Notes: generated from the letters alone by a model not told the origin. Counted from the first letter of the stretch, positions 43,910 to 53,232 are shown. The stretch: DNA of 53,826 bases from Hyphomicrobiales bacterium (GCA_003963455.1 RXJA01000296.1:1-53826), one strand, 5' to 3'. Translations and numbers: made by a program.

Positions 43910-45277
43910 TCAAGCCGCTTTTCGCTGCCTGGTCTTTTCCTTCGTTGCGCAGAGCGGCATCAGCCGGCCGGCATCCTTCTTGGAGTCCAGCCTGTCGATG
44001 AAGTCCTCGATCGATCTTGCCGGCTCGTCGCCCACGATCGGCACGGCGGCCGACCTGAAGCGCTCGCGGATTTCGGCTTCGGTGGCCGGTATGACGTCCT
44101 GAAGGCCCATCGACAGTTGCCGCCCGTCGCCGAGGACGACATCGATGCTGGCGCCCTGCCTGGCCGGAAACTGCGCCGTCAGTTCCTCGCTCGCCGAGAG
44201 GTCGCAGGCATCGATCAGCCGCAGCGTCTCCTTGTGCCGCAGGTTCCTGTAATTGTCTTCCGACAGGCGGCCGCCGGCGAACACCGCCGCGACGCCGAAA
44301 GGAATGCTCATCTTAGCCTGCAGCGAACGCTCGAAGGGCCCGGTGTTGTCGCAACCCGGATAGGCCGCCGCGGCGGCGGGGACGCGGATATGGATCCGTT
44401 CGACGGGTGCCGCGCCGGGGCCGATCATTTCGACGAGCTTCAGCGCGGTCTGGCAGGCCGTCTGGGCGAAATTGCAGGCGGGCGCCGCCTTGTGATAGAC
44501 GGCCAGGATGTCGGCTTCGCCGTCGGGAAAGAGCTCCACCGGCCCTGGCATCGGCCGGCGTGCGAACGCCGCGAAGTAGCCGGAGCGTCCCTCGAGCGCG
44601 TCCGGGCTGCCATAGGCGCCGGCGGCAGCCAGCTGGACGGCCATCCATGCGTTGCGCGCGGCGAAGCCGGGATGGAAGAACATATCCGATCCGCCACTCT
44701 GCGGCCATTGGTTGAGGCCGGAAGATGTGTTGGCGGCGAAGGCGATCGCGGCCGCGGTCTGTCCCTTGTCGAGGCCGAGCAGCCGCGCGGCGCCGCATCC
44801 CGCGCCGATCGGAGCCACCAGCCCCGTCGGCCTGAACAGTCCCGAAAGTTCCCGGTCGATCAGCATCCTACCCAGCCGTCCGCCGACCTCGTAGGCGACG
44901 ATGGCCGCCCGCAGCAGGTCCGCCCCCGAAACAGCCTTTGTCTCGGCCAGCGCCAGGAGAAGCGGCCAGACGACGACACCGTGATGGCATACCGATCCGG
45001 CATGCATGTCCTCGCGGACCAGGCCGTGCCCCTTTACCGCGTTGACGAAAGCCGCGTCCGCCGGGGTGGCCTGCCGGTTTTCGCCGATGATGTGGCCGCC
45101 GCGCGCCGGCGTCACCGCGGCCAGCGCCTGCTGGCTCGGATCGAGCGCGGAAGCCTCGAAGGCGCAGCCGAGGAAATCGAGCAGGCAAAGCTTTGCCTTG
45201 GCGATGGCGGCCGGACTGAACACTTCCAACGGCAGGTCGGCCAGAGTGTCAGCCAATTGCTTCGTGAAGCTTGCCAT
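43910..45277 (-). CDS. MmgE/PrpD-family protein (second)
   Basis: A protein of 455 residues. Marks are VNAVKGHGLVREDMHAGSVCHHG (the catalytic His/Asp region of the family, changed from FDFDD), LGRMLIDRELSGLFRPTG and PSGSDMFF-like SGGSDMFFHPGFAARNAW. It is clearly divergent from the first and third MmgE proteins. The fold covers dehydratases, decarboxylases and epimerases of polycarboxylates. It follows HIBADH2 across repeat copy C and precedes SDR3 by 28 bp. Reaction unknown. Confidence 0.87.
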   Translation of the reverse strand: MASFTKQLADTLADLPLEVFSPAAIAKAKLCLLDFLGCAFEASALDPSQQALAAVTPARGGHIIGENRQATPADAAFVNAVKGHGLVREDMHAGSVCHHGVVVWPLLLALAETKAVSGADLLRAAIVAYEVGGRLGRMLIDRELSGLFRPTGLVAPIGAGCGAARLLGLDKGQTAAAIAFAANTSSGLNQWPQSGGSDMFFHPGFAARNAWMAVQLAAAGAYGSPDALEGRSGYFAAFARRPMPGPVELFPDGEADILAVYHKAAPACNFAQTACQTALKLVEMIGPGAAPVERIHIRVPAAAAAYPGCDNTGPFERSLQAKMSIPFGVAAVFAGGRLSEDNYRNLRHKETLRLIDACDLSASEELTAQFPARQGASIDVVLGDGRQLSMGLQDVIPATEAEIRERFRSAAVPIVGDEPARSIEDFIDRLDSKKDAGRLMPLCATKEKTRQRKAA

Positions 45278-45306
45278 CCCAAGTTCTCCGCGGTTCCTGC
45301 CCTTTC

Positions 45307-45412
45307 AGAGCAATTCCAGGAAGAGTGTGAAGCGGTTTTCCCGTCCGGAATTGCGTAAAAACAAAGGCTTAGAGCGGTTCGGCGATTCCGTGAAGCGCTG
45401 AAACCGCTCTAG
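45307..45412. repeat. RIME-like mosaic palindromic repeat, copy C
   Basis: AGAGCAATTCCAGGAAGAGTG, GGAATTGCGTAAAAACAAAG and a terminal GAGCGGTTCGGCGATTCC hairpin match copies A and B. It lies between MmgE2 and HIBADH2. Its right edge CTCTAG provides the TAG stop of HIBADH2 (complement of 45409-45411). Confidence 0.85.
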
Positions 45413-46302
45413 CCGCGGATTTCTATTCCCGCCCATTCTTCGACGATGCGTACCATCGAGGTGAAGTCCGAGTCCGGTCCGAAACGGGCATTCGTGGCGG
45501 CCAGCATTTGCCTTACCAGCGAGCCCGCGACCATCGGTACGCCGAGATTTTCCGCTTCGTCGACGCACATGCGAACGTCCTTGTAGGACAGGGCGGTGGC
45601 GAAGCCGAAATCGAACGTTCCCGGCAGCACCGCGCGAGGGAACTTGTCCTGGGTGGCGCTGTTGCGGCCGCTCGACGCATTGATGATGTCGCACATGATG
45701 CGCGGGTCCAGCCCGGATTTCACACCCATCGCAAGCGCCTCGGCGGAAAGCAGGATGACGGCGGCCGCGATCATGTTGTTGCCGAGCTTGGCGACCTGGG
45801 CGGTGCCGGCGTTTTCGCCACAGTAGAACCGCTTGCCGAAATTGGCCAGCACCGGCTCGATCTCGTCGAATACCGATTTCTTGCACGAAACCATCACCGC
45901 GAGCGAACCGTTGCGGGCCCCGGCGATGCCACCTGAGACCGGCGCGTCGACCCAGGCGATGCCGCGGCCGGCCAGCTCCGCCGCGATGGCCTTGGCCATG
46001 CTGGGACCGGTGGTCGACAGGTCGATCACAACCTTGGCTTTTGCGCCCGACGTCAGGCCTTCGGCGCCAAGCACCACTTCCTTGACAATGGGCGGTGTCG
46101 GCAGGCTGCAGAATACCACTTCGGCCTCGTCCGCGACGGCGGCGGCCGTGGCGGCCACGCTTATCGAGTTGCCCGGCAGGTCGGCGGCCGCATCCGGCCG
46201 GCGATCATGGACGATGACGTGGTGGCCCGCTTCCGCGAGCCGTCTTACCATGGGCGCGCCCATGCGGCCGAGCCCAACGAACCCAAGCGTTCGAGTCTGC
46301 AA
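45409..46302 (-). CDS. NAD(P)-dependent 3-hydroxyisobutyrate dehydrogenase-like protein (second)
   Basis: A protein of 297 residues from a TTG start at 46302, chosen for GGAG about 8 bases upstream and for matching the first paralogue. A TTG at 46353 would add 17 unlikely residues. Dinucleotide motif GFVGLGRMGAPMVRRL, substrate motif DAPVSGGIAGARNGSL, catalytic Lys in QVAKLGNNM. Shares CSLPTP, VVIDLSTTGP and FDFGFATALSYKD with the 19357 gene. First gene of HIBADH-MmgE-SDR, divergent from the second LysR gene. The stop codon lies in repeat copy C. Confidence 0.88.
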   Translation of the reverse strand: MQTRTLGFVGLGRMGAPMVRRLAEAGHHVIVHDRRPDAAADLPGNSISVAATAAAVADEAEVVFCSLPTPPIVKEVVLGAEGLTSGAKAKVVIDLSTTGPSMAKAIAAELAGRGIAWVDAPVSGGIAGARNGSLAVMVSCKKSVFDEIEPVLANFGKRFYCGENAGTAQVAKLGNNMIAAAVILLSAEALAMGVKSGLDPRIMCDIINASSGRNSATQDKFPRAVLPGTFDFGFATALSYKDVRMCVDEAENLGVPMVAGSLVRQMLAATNARFGPDSDFTSMVRIVEEWAGIEIRG

Positions 46303-46394
46303 AGTATTTACTCCGGGAAGGCCATCCTCGTTCAGGCGGCCATGTGGTAGCAACTAAGCCAATTCCGGAGCGCAGCATAAGCTTCGCTCGCCGC

Positions 46395-46405
46395 ATAACA
46401 GCTTT
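46395..46405. promoter_or_regulatory. LysR-type motif ATAACAGCTTT
   Basis: It differs by one base from ATAACAGCTAT. It lies 93 bp from the HIBADH2 start (minus) and 113 bp from the LysR start (plus), the usual place for LysR autoregulation and divergent activation. Confidence 0.55.
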
Positions 46406-46517
46406 GCAGGGCGCCGGTTGGGCCTCACTTGTCAACCATCGCTCCGTGTCCCAAACTCCGGCGTTTGCCGCGTGCTTCGACAATGCGGTTCCGCATTCGA
46501 GCCAGAGGCCGCACTGA

Positions 46518-47489
46518 ATGTTCGATCTGAAGCAATTGCAGCTGTTTACCGCCGTGGCCGAGTTCGGCAGTTTCTCCCGCGCGGCGGTGGCGCTGTCCAT
46601 CAGCCAGCCGGTGCTGAGCCGTCAGATCAAGTCGCTCGAGGACAAGGTCGGGGTAGCGCTGCTCTACCGCAACGGCCGCGGCATCGTGCTTACGGAAGCC
46701 GGCAAGATCCTGCAAAGCTACGCCGTGGCGCTGCTCGAGCAGGCGGCGCGCGCCGAGACGGAACTTGCGGCGCTGCGATCGAATCCACGCGGCACGATCG
46801 TGCTGGGAATGCCGCCATCGGTCGGCGTCGTGCTGACGGCGCCTCTGGTGCAGAATTTCCGCGCCCAGTTCCCTCAGGTGAGCCTGAGGGTGATCGAAGG
46901 CTTCAGCGGCCATCTGCTCGAATGGCTGGTGATGGGCAAGATCGATGTCGCGGTCCTGTACAACGCGCCGAGGATGAACAATCTTCTGGCCGAGCCCATC
47001 CTGCGCGACGAACTGTTCCTGCTCGGCGCCAAGAACGACCCGCACAATCTCGGGCCCGGACCCGTCGATGCCGACGTGATGTCCCGGCTGCCGATGATCC
47101 TGCCGGCAAGGCCGCACGGTCTGCGGGTGGTGCTGGATCACATCCTCGGATCCGCCGGCATCGAGCCCAACATCGAAGTCGAGGTCGACGCCATGCCCTC
47201 CACCTTGCGCCTCGTCGAAGCGGGGATAGGCTACACCATCCTGTCCTATTCGAGCTGCCACAACCTCGTCGCGGAGGGCAGGATAAACTACTGGCGCATC
47301 CGCAATCCGCCGATCGAGCGGGAACTGCTTCTGGCGACGTCCAGCCAGCGGCCGACCACGACAGTCATTCGCGCGTTGACGACCCTCATACGCGATGAGG
47401 TGCGCGTCCTGCGGAAGCTGGGCGTGTGGGAGCCGCGCCAGCCTTCTCCGGGCCCCGAAAATGCGGACGATCCCGGAAAAGCAGGATAA
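46518..47489 (+). CDS. LysR-family transcriptional regulator (second paralogue)
   Basis: A protein of 323 residues. HTH in residues 1-65 (SFSRAAVALSISQPVLSRQIKSLE). The effector domain shares LGMPPSVGVVLTAPLV, VIEGFSGHLLEWLVMGKIDVAVLYN and LPMILPARPHGLR with the LysR at 17013, so the two are paralogues. It is divergent from HIBADH2 with the ATAACAGCTTT motif between them, making it the best candidate for binding the motif shared by four spacers. It is the first gene of the LysR-CoA-transferase-MmgE-acyl-CoA dehydrogenase operon. Confidence 0.92.
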   Translation: MFDLKQLQLFTAVAEFGSFSRAAVALSISQPVLSRQIKSLEDKVGVALLYRNGRGIVLTEAGKILQSYAVALLEQAARAETELAALRSNPRGTIVLGMPPSVGVVLTAPLVQNFRAQFPQVSLRVIEGFSGHLLEWLVMGKIDVAVLYNAPRMNNLLAEPILRDELFLLGAKNDPHNLGPGPVDADVMSRLPMILPARPHGLRVVLDHILGSAGIEPNIEVEVDAMPSTLRLVEAGIGYTILSYSSCHNLVAEGRINYWRIRNPPIERELLLATSSQRPTTTVIRALTTLIRDEVRVLRKLGVWEPRQPSPGPENADDPGKAG

Positions 47490-47499
47490 GGAGCGAGCC

Positions 47500-48666
47500 A
47501 TGCCGGGCGCGCTGGAGGGAATAACCGTCGTCTCGCTGGAGCAAGCCGTGGCCGCGCCCTTGGCGACGTCCCGGCTGGCCGACGCCGGCGCCCGCGTCAT
47601 CAAGCTGGAGCGCCCCGAGGGCGATTTCGCGCGCGGCTACGATGATTATGTTCAGGGCCTGTCGAGCTATTTCGTCTGGAACAATCGTGGCAAGCAGTCC
47701 TGCACCGTCGACCTGAAGCAGCCGGATGACCTGGCGCTGGTCGAGGCGATGCTCGCCACGGCCGATGTGTTCGTCCAGAACCTGGTGCCCGGCGCCACCG
47801 ACAGGCTGGGTATCGGCAGCGCCGAGCTCAGGCGGCGGTTCCCCAGGCTGATCGTGTGCGACATCGGCGGCTATGCGCAGGGAACGCCGGATCAGGAGCG
47901 GAAAGCCTACGACCTGCTCATCCAGGCGGAGGCGGGTCTGGCCGGTGTCACGGGATCGGCTACGTCGGGCCCGGCCCGCGTCGGCATATCGATATCCGAT
48001 ATCGCCACGGGACAGGCCGCCTATGCCGCCATCCTCGAAGCGCTGATCATGCGCGAGCGGACCGGGGAGGGGGCCCACCTGCAGGTCTCCTTGTTCGACA
48101 CCCTCGCCGAATACATGAACGTGCCGTACCTGGCGCGCCGTTACGGCGGCAAGGAGCCCGGCCGGCTCGGCCTCGCCCACCCCTCGATCGCCCCTTACGG
48201 GCGGTTTCGCGTGAGCGACGGGGAAATCCTGATCGCCGTCCAGAACGAGCGCGAATGGGCCGTCTTCTGCGAGAGCGTTCTGCGTCAGCCGTCGGTGGCG
48301 ATGGATCCGAGATTCGAGCGCAACGTGCTGCGCATCAAGAACCGCGAGCCGCTCGACGCTTGCGTGCAGGCGATCCTGGCATCCTACACCATATCCGCCT
48401 TGTGCGAACTGCTGGACCGGGTGCGCATCGGATATGGCCGTGTGTCGACCATGGCGGATCTGGCGGTGCATCGCAGCGCGACCAGGGTCGCTGTCGAGAC
48501 GCCGGTCGGTCTGGTCGAACTCTTTGCGCCGCCGGTCACCGTCGATGGCAAACGTCCCCGGCTAGGCAAGGTGCCCTCGCTCGGCGAACATGATGTGGTT
48601 TTGCGGCGGGAGTTCGGTCCGCCGGATACGGCAGGATCCCAACGCACAGGGAATAGAACGCCATGA
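47500..48666 (+). CDS. Class III (CaiB/BaiF-family) CoA-transferase
   Basis: A protein of 388 residues with AAGGAGCG before the ATG, 10 bp after the LysR gene. Family marks: GITVVSLEQAVAAPLATSRLADAGARVIKLERP at the start (two segments), VQNLVPGATDRLG, and YDLLIQAEAG with the Asp nucleophile typical of the family. It moves CoA between acyl-CoA and a carboxylic acid, and so would activate an acid for the acyl-CoA dehydrogenase two genes downstream. It overlaps the MmgE start by ATGA. Confidence 0.92.
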   Translation: MPGALEGITVVSLEQAVAAPLATSRLADAGARVIKLERPEGDFARGYDDYVQGLSSYFVWNNRGKQSCTVDLKQPDDLALVEAMLATADVFVQNLVPGATDRLGIGSAELRRRFPRLIVCDIGGYAQGTPDQERKAYDLLIQAEAGLAGVTGSATSGPARVGISISDIATGQAAYAAILEALIMRERTGEGAHLQVSLFDTLAEYMNVPYLARRYGGKEPGRLGLAHPSIAPYGRFRVSDGEILIAVQNEREWAVFCESVLRQPSVAMDPRFERNVLRIKNREPLDACVQAILASYTISALCELLDRVRIGYGRVSTMADLAVHRSATRVAVETPVGLVELFAPPVTVDGKRPRLGKVPSLGEHDVVLRREFGPPDTAGSQRTGNRTP

Positions 48667-49997
48667 GCCTGACCCGTGACCTGACCCGGCTGATCCGTGA
48701 AAAGCCGGTGACAGAACGCGATCTGGAATGGGCGTCGCTGTTCGTTCTGGACACGCTCGGCTGCGCGCTTGGCGCGTTGCCGACCGAACCCGCCCGCATG
48801 CTCAAGGCGGTCGCGCCGCCGACGCAGGCGGACACGGCCCGCAAGGCGTTCTATCTCGGTGGCTTGTCCCATATCCTGGAGATGGACGACCTGCATCGGG
48901 ATTCGGTGACCCATCCGGGAAGTGTCGTCATTCCGGCGGCCTGGGCCGTGGCCCACGACCACGACCTTGGCGGAGAAGCGTTCCTCCGCGCGGTTCTCGC
49001 GGGATACGAAGCCTGTTGCCGCGTCGGCATGTCCGTCGGCAAGAAGCATTACCGGATCTGGCACAACACCTCGACCTGCGGGCCGTTCGGCGCGGCCTTT
49101 GCCGTGGCCGAGCTCATCGGCCTCGACGAAACCAGGACCGTCTGGGCGCTCGGCAACGCCGGGGCCCAGTCATCGGGGCTTTGGGAGTTCCTGGCCGAAG
49201 GCGCCATGAGCAAGCATCTTCACACCGCCCGCGCAGCGGAATCGGGGGTGCTTGCATCGTTCCTGGCCAGGGAAGGCTTCACGGGCGCGGAAAACATCCT
49301 GGAGGGCGAGAAGGGCTTCTACGCGGGCATGTGTCCCGACCCGATCCCGGAGGTCGTGACGGCTGGTCCCGAAAGAGCCTGGCAACTGATCAACACCTCG
49401 ATCAAGCCCTGGCCTTGCTGCCGCCATACCCATCCGGCGATCGATGGCGCGATCGCCCTGCATAAGGAGATTGCCGGCGAAGTCATTGCCAGGGTGAAGG
49501 TCAAGGCTTACCGGGCCGCGCTGGACGTGTGCGACCGGCCCAACCCCGAGGACTACTACAGCGCCAAGTTCTCGCTCCAGCAGACGGTGGCGATAGCGCT
49601 CGCGAACGGCCGCGTCGACCAGGCAAGTTTCGACGCCGATGCTCGGCAACGAATGGCCGGCGAACGCAAGAAGGTCGACGTCGAGCTGGCGCCGAAGATC
49701 GAGGCTGCGTACCCCGAATCCTGGGGCGCCGAAATCGTGGTGGAGACGGTTTCCGGCCGGCGTCTTTCCGCCGTGCGGCACGACGCCAAGGGAGATCCGG
49801 GCGATCCGCTGACGGCAGGCGAGCTCTCCAAGAAAGCGCGCGCACAGCTCGTCGCCGGCGGCAGTTCGCCAGCCCGTGCCGACGGACTGATCGGCGCTGT
49901 CCTCGCACTGCCCGACAACCGTCCGGTGCGCTCGCTGGGTTTGTTTGAAATTGGTGGAGACGCGCGTCCCCAGGCACGTGCCGCACGGAGCGCTTGA
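48663..49997 (+). CDS. MmgE/PrpD-family protein (third)
   Basis: A protein of 444 residues. Marks: LSHILEMDDLHRDSVTHPGSVVIP (the MDD-H catalytic region), YRIWHNTSTCGPFGAAFAVAEL, and STSIKPWPCCRHTHPAID-like NTSIKPWPCCRHTHP. It sits between a CoA-transferase and an acyl-CoA dehydrogenase, overlapping both, so it very likely acts in the same pathway as hydratase, dehydratase, isomerase or decarboxylase. The exact reaction is unknown. Confidence 0.9.
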   Translation: MSLTRDLTRLIREKPVTERDLEWASLFVLDTLGCALGALPTEPARMLKAVAPPTQADTARKAFYLGGLSHILEMDDLHRDSVTHPGSVVIPAAWAVAHDHDLGGEAFLRAVLAGYEACCRVGMSVGKKHYRIWHNTSTCGPFGAAFAVAELIGLDETRTVWALGNAGAQSSGLWEFLAEGAMSKHLHTARAAESGVLASFLAREGFTGAENILEGEKGFYAGMCPDPIPEVVTAGPERAWQLINTSIKPWPCCRHTHPAIDGAIALHKEIAGEVIARVKVKAYRAALDVCDRPNPEDYYSAKFSLQQTVAIALANGRVDQASFDADARQRMAGERKKVDVELAPKIEAAYPESWGAEIVVETVSGRRLSAVRHDAKGDPGDPLTAGELSKKARAQLVAGGSSPARADGLIGAVLALPDNRPVRSLGLFEIGGDARPQARAARSA

Positions 49998-51154
49998 TGT
50001 TCAAGGATGTCGACAACGAGGAGATCCGCGAGGCCGTGCGTCGGCTCTGCGAGCGGTTTCCGGGCGAATACTGGCGCAAGCTCGACGCTGACCGCGCCTA
50101 CCCGCTGGATTTCGTCAACGCGCTGACGGAAGCGGGCTACCTCGCGACGCTGATCCCCGAGGAATATGGCGGGGCGGGCCTGACGCTGGCGTCGGCGGCG
50201 GCCGTGCTCGAGGAGATCCAGCGCGCCGGTTGCAACGGCGCCGCCTGCCATGCGCAGATGTATGTCATGGGGACGCTGCTGCGGCATGGCAATGAGCAGC
50301 AAAAGCAGCGGTATCTTCCGAAGGTCGCTTCCGGCGAGTTGAGGCTGCAGGCGTTCGGCGTCACCGAGCCCGGCAGCGGCACCGACACGACCTCCATCCG
50401 CACATTCGCCCGTAAGGATGGCGACCATTATGTCGTCAGCGGCCAGAAGATCTGGACGAGCCGGGCCGAATATTCCGACCTCATGCTGCTGCTTGCCCGC
50501 ACGACCCCGAAAGATCAGGTATCCAAGCGCACCGAAGGCCTTTCGGTGTTCATCCTCGACATGCGCGAGGCGCTCAACCAGGGTCTTTCGATCCGGCCCA
50601 TCCGGACCATGATGAACCACTCCACGACCGAGGTCTTTTTCGACAACGTCAAGGTCCCGGCCGAAAACCTCGTCGGGGAGGAGGGCAAGGGATTCCGCTA
50701 TATCCTATCCGGGATGAATGCCGAGCGGATCCTGATCGCCGCCGAATGCATCGGCGACGCCAAATGGCTGATCGGCAAGGCTTCCGCCTATGCCTGCGAG
50801 CGCAACGTCTTCGGCCGGCCGATCGGCGCCAATCAGGGCATCCAGTTTCCGATCGCCAGGGCCTATGCCAACATGCGCGCGGCCGAACTGATGGTCCGCG
50901 AGGCGACGCGCCTCTACGAGGCCGGCCTCGACTGCGGCGCCGAAGCCAACATGGCCAAGATGCTGGCCGCCGATGCCTCGAACGAGGCCGCCAACGCGTG
51001 CATCCAGACGCATGGCGGTTTCGGCTTCGCCGAGGAATACGATGTCGAGCGCAAGTTCCGCGAGACCCGGCTCTACCAGGTGGCGCCAATCTCGACGAAC
51101 CTCATCCTGTCCTATCTCTCCGAGCATGTGCTCGGAATGCCACGTTCCTATTGA
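49997..51154 (+). CDS. Acyl-CoA dehydrogenase family protein
   Basis: A protein of 385 residues. The ATG at 49997 shares a base with the MmgE stop. FAD and substrate motifs are FGVTEPGSGTDTTSI and VSGQKIWTSRAEYSDLMLLL; NIFGRPIGANQ-like NVFGRPIGANQGIQFPIA and QTHGGFGFAEEYDVERKFRE follow. Where medium-chain enzymes have the catalytic Glu (YEGTSE), this one reads YQVAPIST, so its base must be elsewhere or its reaction differs. Electrons probably go to EtfBA at 5185-6921. It ends the LysR-CoA-transferase-MmgE operon. Confidence 0.92.
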   Translation: MFKDVDNEEIREAVRRLCERFPGEYWRKLDADRAYPLDFVNALTEAGYLATLIPEEYGGAGLTLASAAAVLEEIQRAGCNGAACHAQMYVMGTLLRHGNEQQKQRYLPKVASGELRLQAFGVTEPGSGTDTTSIRTFARKDGDHYVVSGQKIWTSRAEYSDLMLLLARTTPKDQVSKRTEGLSVFILDMREALNQGLSIRPIRTMMNHSTTEVFFDNVKVPAENLVGEEGKGFRYILSGMNAERILIAAECIGDAKWLIGKASAYACERNVFGRPIGANQGIQFPIARAYANMRAAELMVREATRLYEAGLDCGAEANMAKMLAADASNEAANACIQTHGGFGFAEEYDVERKFRETRLYQVAPISTNLILSYLSEHVLGMPRSY

Positions 51155-51201
51155 CAGGCAAGGCCAGTGGACGCGACCGATCGATCCGGCCAGGGCGCTT
51201 C

Positions 51202-53058
51202 TCACAGGCCCAGATGCTTGTACACTGTCGTTCGCGAAAGGCCGAGCCGGCGCGCCGTTTCCGAGATGTTTTCGGACGCGTCGCGATAGGTCCGGCGAAT
51301 TTCGCGGCACCTGTTCTCGTCGAGTGGGTTTCCGCGGCAGGCTGCGCAACTGTCCGTTTCTTCCGGTGGCGAGCAATCGTCGAAGGATCCTTCGTCCACG
51401 AAATCCATGCCGCGGACAAGCGCGCGCTGCAGCGCTGCCTGGAGTTCGCGGATGTTGCCGGGCCACTTGCGTAGCGAAAGCGCCGTGATCGCGGCGTCGG
51501 TGATGGCCGCCTCCGGCGCGAGCTTGCGCATCAGGTGCCGCACGATCAGCGCGAAGTCGGAACGTGCTCCCAGCGGCGGCAGATGCAGCGTGAAGGCGTT
51601 GAGCCGATAGAGCAGGTCGGCGCGGAAGCTGCGCTCGGCAACCATTTCGCCAAGATCGCGGTTCGTGGCGGAGACGATCTGCACATCCACCCTGTGCGTG
51701 TGCTGTCCGCCGATCGCGCGGACTTCCATGGAATCGAGGAAGCGCAGCAGCGCGGTCTGGGCGGGCAGGGGTATGTCGGCGACCTCGTCGAGGAACAGCG
51801 TGCCCCTGTCGGCGAGGCGCGCGAGGCCTGGCGACCCTTCGCTGCGGGCGTTGGTATAGGCGCCGCGTTCATGTCCGAAGATCTCGGCTATGAAGAGCTG
51901 CTCCGGCACCGCGCCGCAGTTCACGGCGACGAATTCGCCTTTCCTGCCGCTGACGGTGTGGACATGGCGCGCCATCAATTCCTTGCCTGTTCCCGTCTCG
52001 CCCGTGATGTGGATCGGCATGCGCAGCGCCGCGGCCCGGCCGATCTCGGCGACGGCGCGCTTCAGGCCGCGGTCCTCGCACACGAAATCAGGCGCGCGGT
52101 CATTATGGGCCGCTGGCGCGACGCCGGACGGCCGCGCCGGTGATACGCGCCCGCCCGGGGCGATCTGGCGGCACACCATGAAGACGCCGCTGCCCGCCCG
52201 GTCGCGGATGGTGGTGACGCCGCCGTTGAGGAGGCCGCTGATCGTGGCCCCGAAGCTTGTCTCGAACAACTGGTCGAAATGGCTGCCAGGGGCCACCGGG
52301 AGCCCCGCGAGCAGGGAGGTGCCGGGCCTGTTGAGCGAGATCACCTCGCCGTCGCGCGAGACGGCGACAAGGCCGGCCGAAAGCGTATCCAGATATTCGG
52401 CGCGCGGGTGAAAGGCCAGGATGAAGCACTCCGCGCGTTCCTGGAAGATCAGGCCGTTTTCGATCTGCGCGGCGGCCATGCGCACCAGCGCGTGGGTATG
52501 CTGCTGGCGCGCTTCATTGGAGCAGGATGCGTCGAGGAGGCCGAGGATGCGGCCGTTCGAATCGAGGATGGGCGCTGCCATGCAGCTCAGATGGCCGTGG
52601 CAGGTGAAATAATGCTCGCGCCCGTAGACGGCGGCGGCCTCCTTGCCGGCGGCGGCCAGTCCAAGCGCGTTGGTTCCATACAGAGCCTCGCTCCATATGC
52701 TGCCGGGGATGACCGATCGGCCGGCGGTGCTGTCCGCGAAGTGCTGGTCGCTGATCGTATCCAGCACCATGCCTTCGGCATCGCCGAGCGCGATGATGAA
52801 ATTCGACCCGGCGATCTGGGAATGCAGCAGCTTCATCTCCGCGAGCGCCAGGCGGCGCAGGGCCGCAACCTGCTCGCGCTTGCGCGTCACGTCGGCGAAA
52901 GCCATCACCTCGCCGTTCGGGATCGAGCGCGGATCGAGCCCGAGATCGCGGCAGCGCTGCCAGCTCTCGGCGATGGCCGCCGGCAGCGTTCCGCCCGGCA
53001 GCCGGTCTCCGCGTTCCAGGGCCTGACGCGCGCGGTCAATTCCGGACAGGTGCAACAT
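51202..53058 (-). CDS. Sigma-54-dependent activator, AcoR-like
   Basis: A protein of 618 residues. ATG at 53058 (MLHLSG) has GGAGG upstream; the ORF start at 53079 does not. A GAF-type sensor occupies about residues 60-215 (GSIWSEALYGTNALGLA; FTCHGHLSCMAAPIL), then a PAS-like part, then the AAA+ domain with Walker A GETGTGKE and Walker B GTLFLDEVADIPL, and a Fis HTH at the end (NISETARRLGLSRTTVYKHL). The sigma-54 contact loop reads GAYTNA (399-404) instead of GAFTGA. It is divergent from an alcohol dehydrogenase with a sigma-54 promoter, its likely target. Confidence 0.92.
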   Translation of the reverse strand: MLHLSGIDRARQALERGDRLPGGTLPAAIAESWQRCRDLGLDPRSIPNGEVMAFADVTRKREQVAALRRLALAEMKLLHSQIAGSNFIIALGDAEGMVLDTISDQHFADSTAGRSVIPGSIWSEALYGTNALGLAAAGKEAAAVYGREHYFTCHGHLSCMAAPILDSNGRILGLLDASCSNEARQQHTHALVRMAAAQIENGLIFQERAECFILAFHPRAEYLDTLSAGLVAVSRDGEVISLNRPGTSLLAGLPVAPGSHFDQLFETSFGATISGLLNGGVTTIRDRAGSGVFMVCRQIAPGGRVSPARPSGVAPAAHNDRAPDFVCEDRGLKRAVAEIGRAAALRMPIHITGETGTGKELMARHVHTVSGRKGEFVAVNCGAVPEQLFIAEIFGHERGAYTNARSEGSPGLARLADRGTLFLDEVADIPLPAQTALLRFLDSMEVRAIGGQHTHRVDVQIVSATNRDLGEMVAERSFRADLLYRLNAFTLHLPPLGARSDFALIVRHLMRKLAPEAAITDAAITALSLRKWPGNIRELQAALQRALVRGMDFVDEGSFDDCSPPEETDSCAACRGNPLDENRCREIRRTYRDASENISETARRLGLSRTTVYKHLGL

Positions 53059-53216
53059 GGTTCCTCCGCTGCGCGGCACGTCCGAATGAAGCGCCGCGAC
53101 ATCGACTTGAGCTTGGCTGGAAACTGGACGGTTTGCGCCCGGAACTGTTCAGCCGATGGACGTCTGCGCTCCGGGGCCCGAATATCAAGCAATTGATTTT
53201 ATTGAAATTTATGGTC

Positions 53217-53232
53217 TGGCACGCAGGTTGCT
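53217..53232 (+). promoter_or_regulatory. Sigma-54 (-24/-12) promoter
   Basis: TGGCACGCAGGTTGCT fits the consensus TGGCACG-N4-TTGCW exactly, with GG (53218-53219) and GC (53230-53231) 10 bp apart. Transcription would start near 53243, 42 bp before the alcohol dehydrogenase ATG. The AT-rich block 53186-53212 upstream could help bending. A possible activator site is GAACTGTTC in the spacer. Confidence 0.88.
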
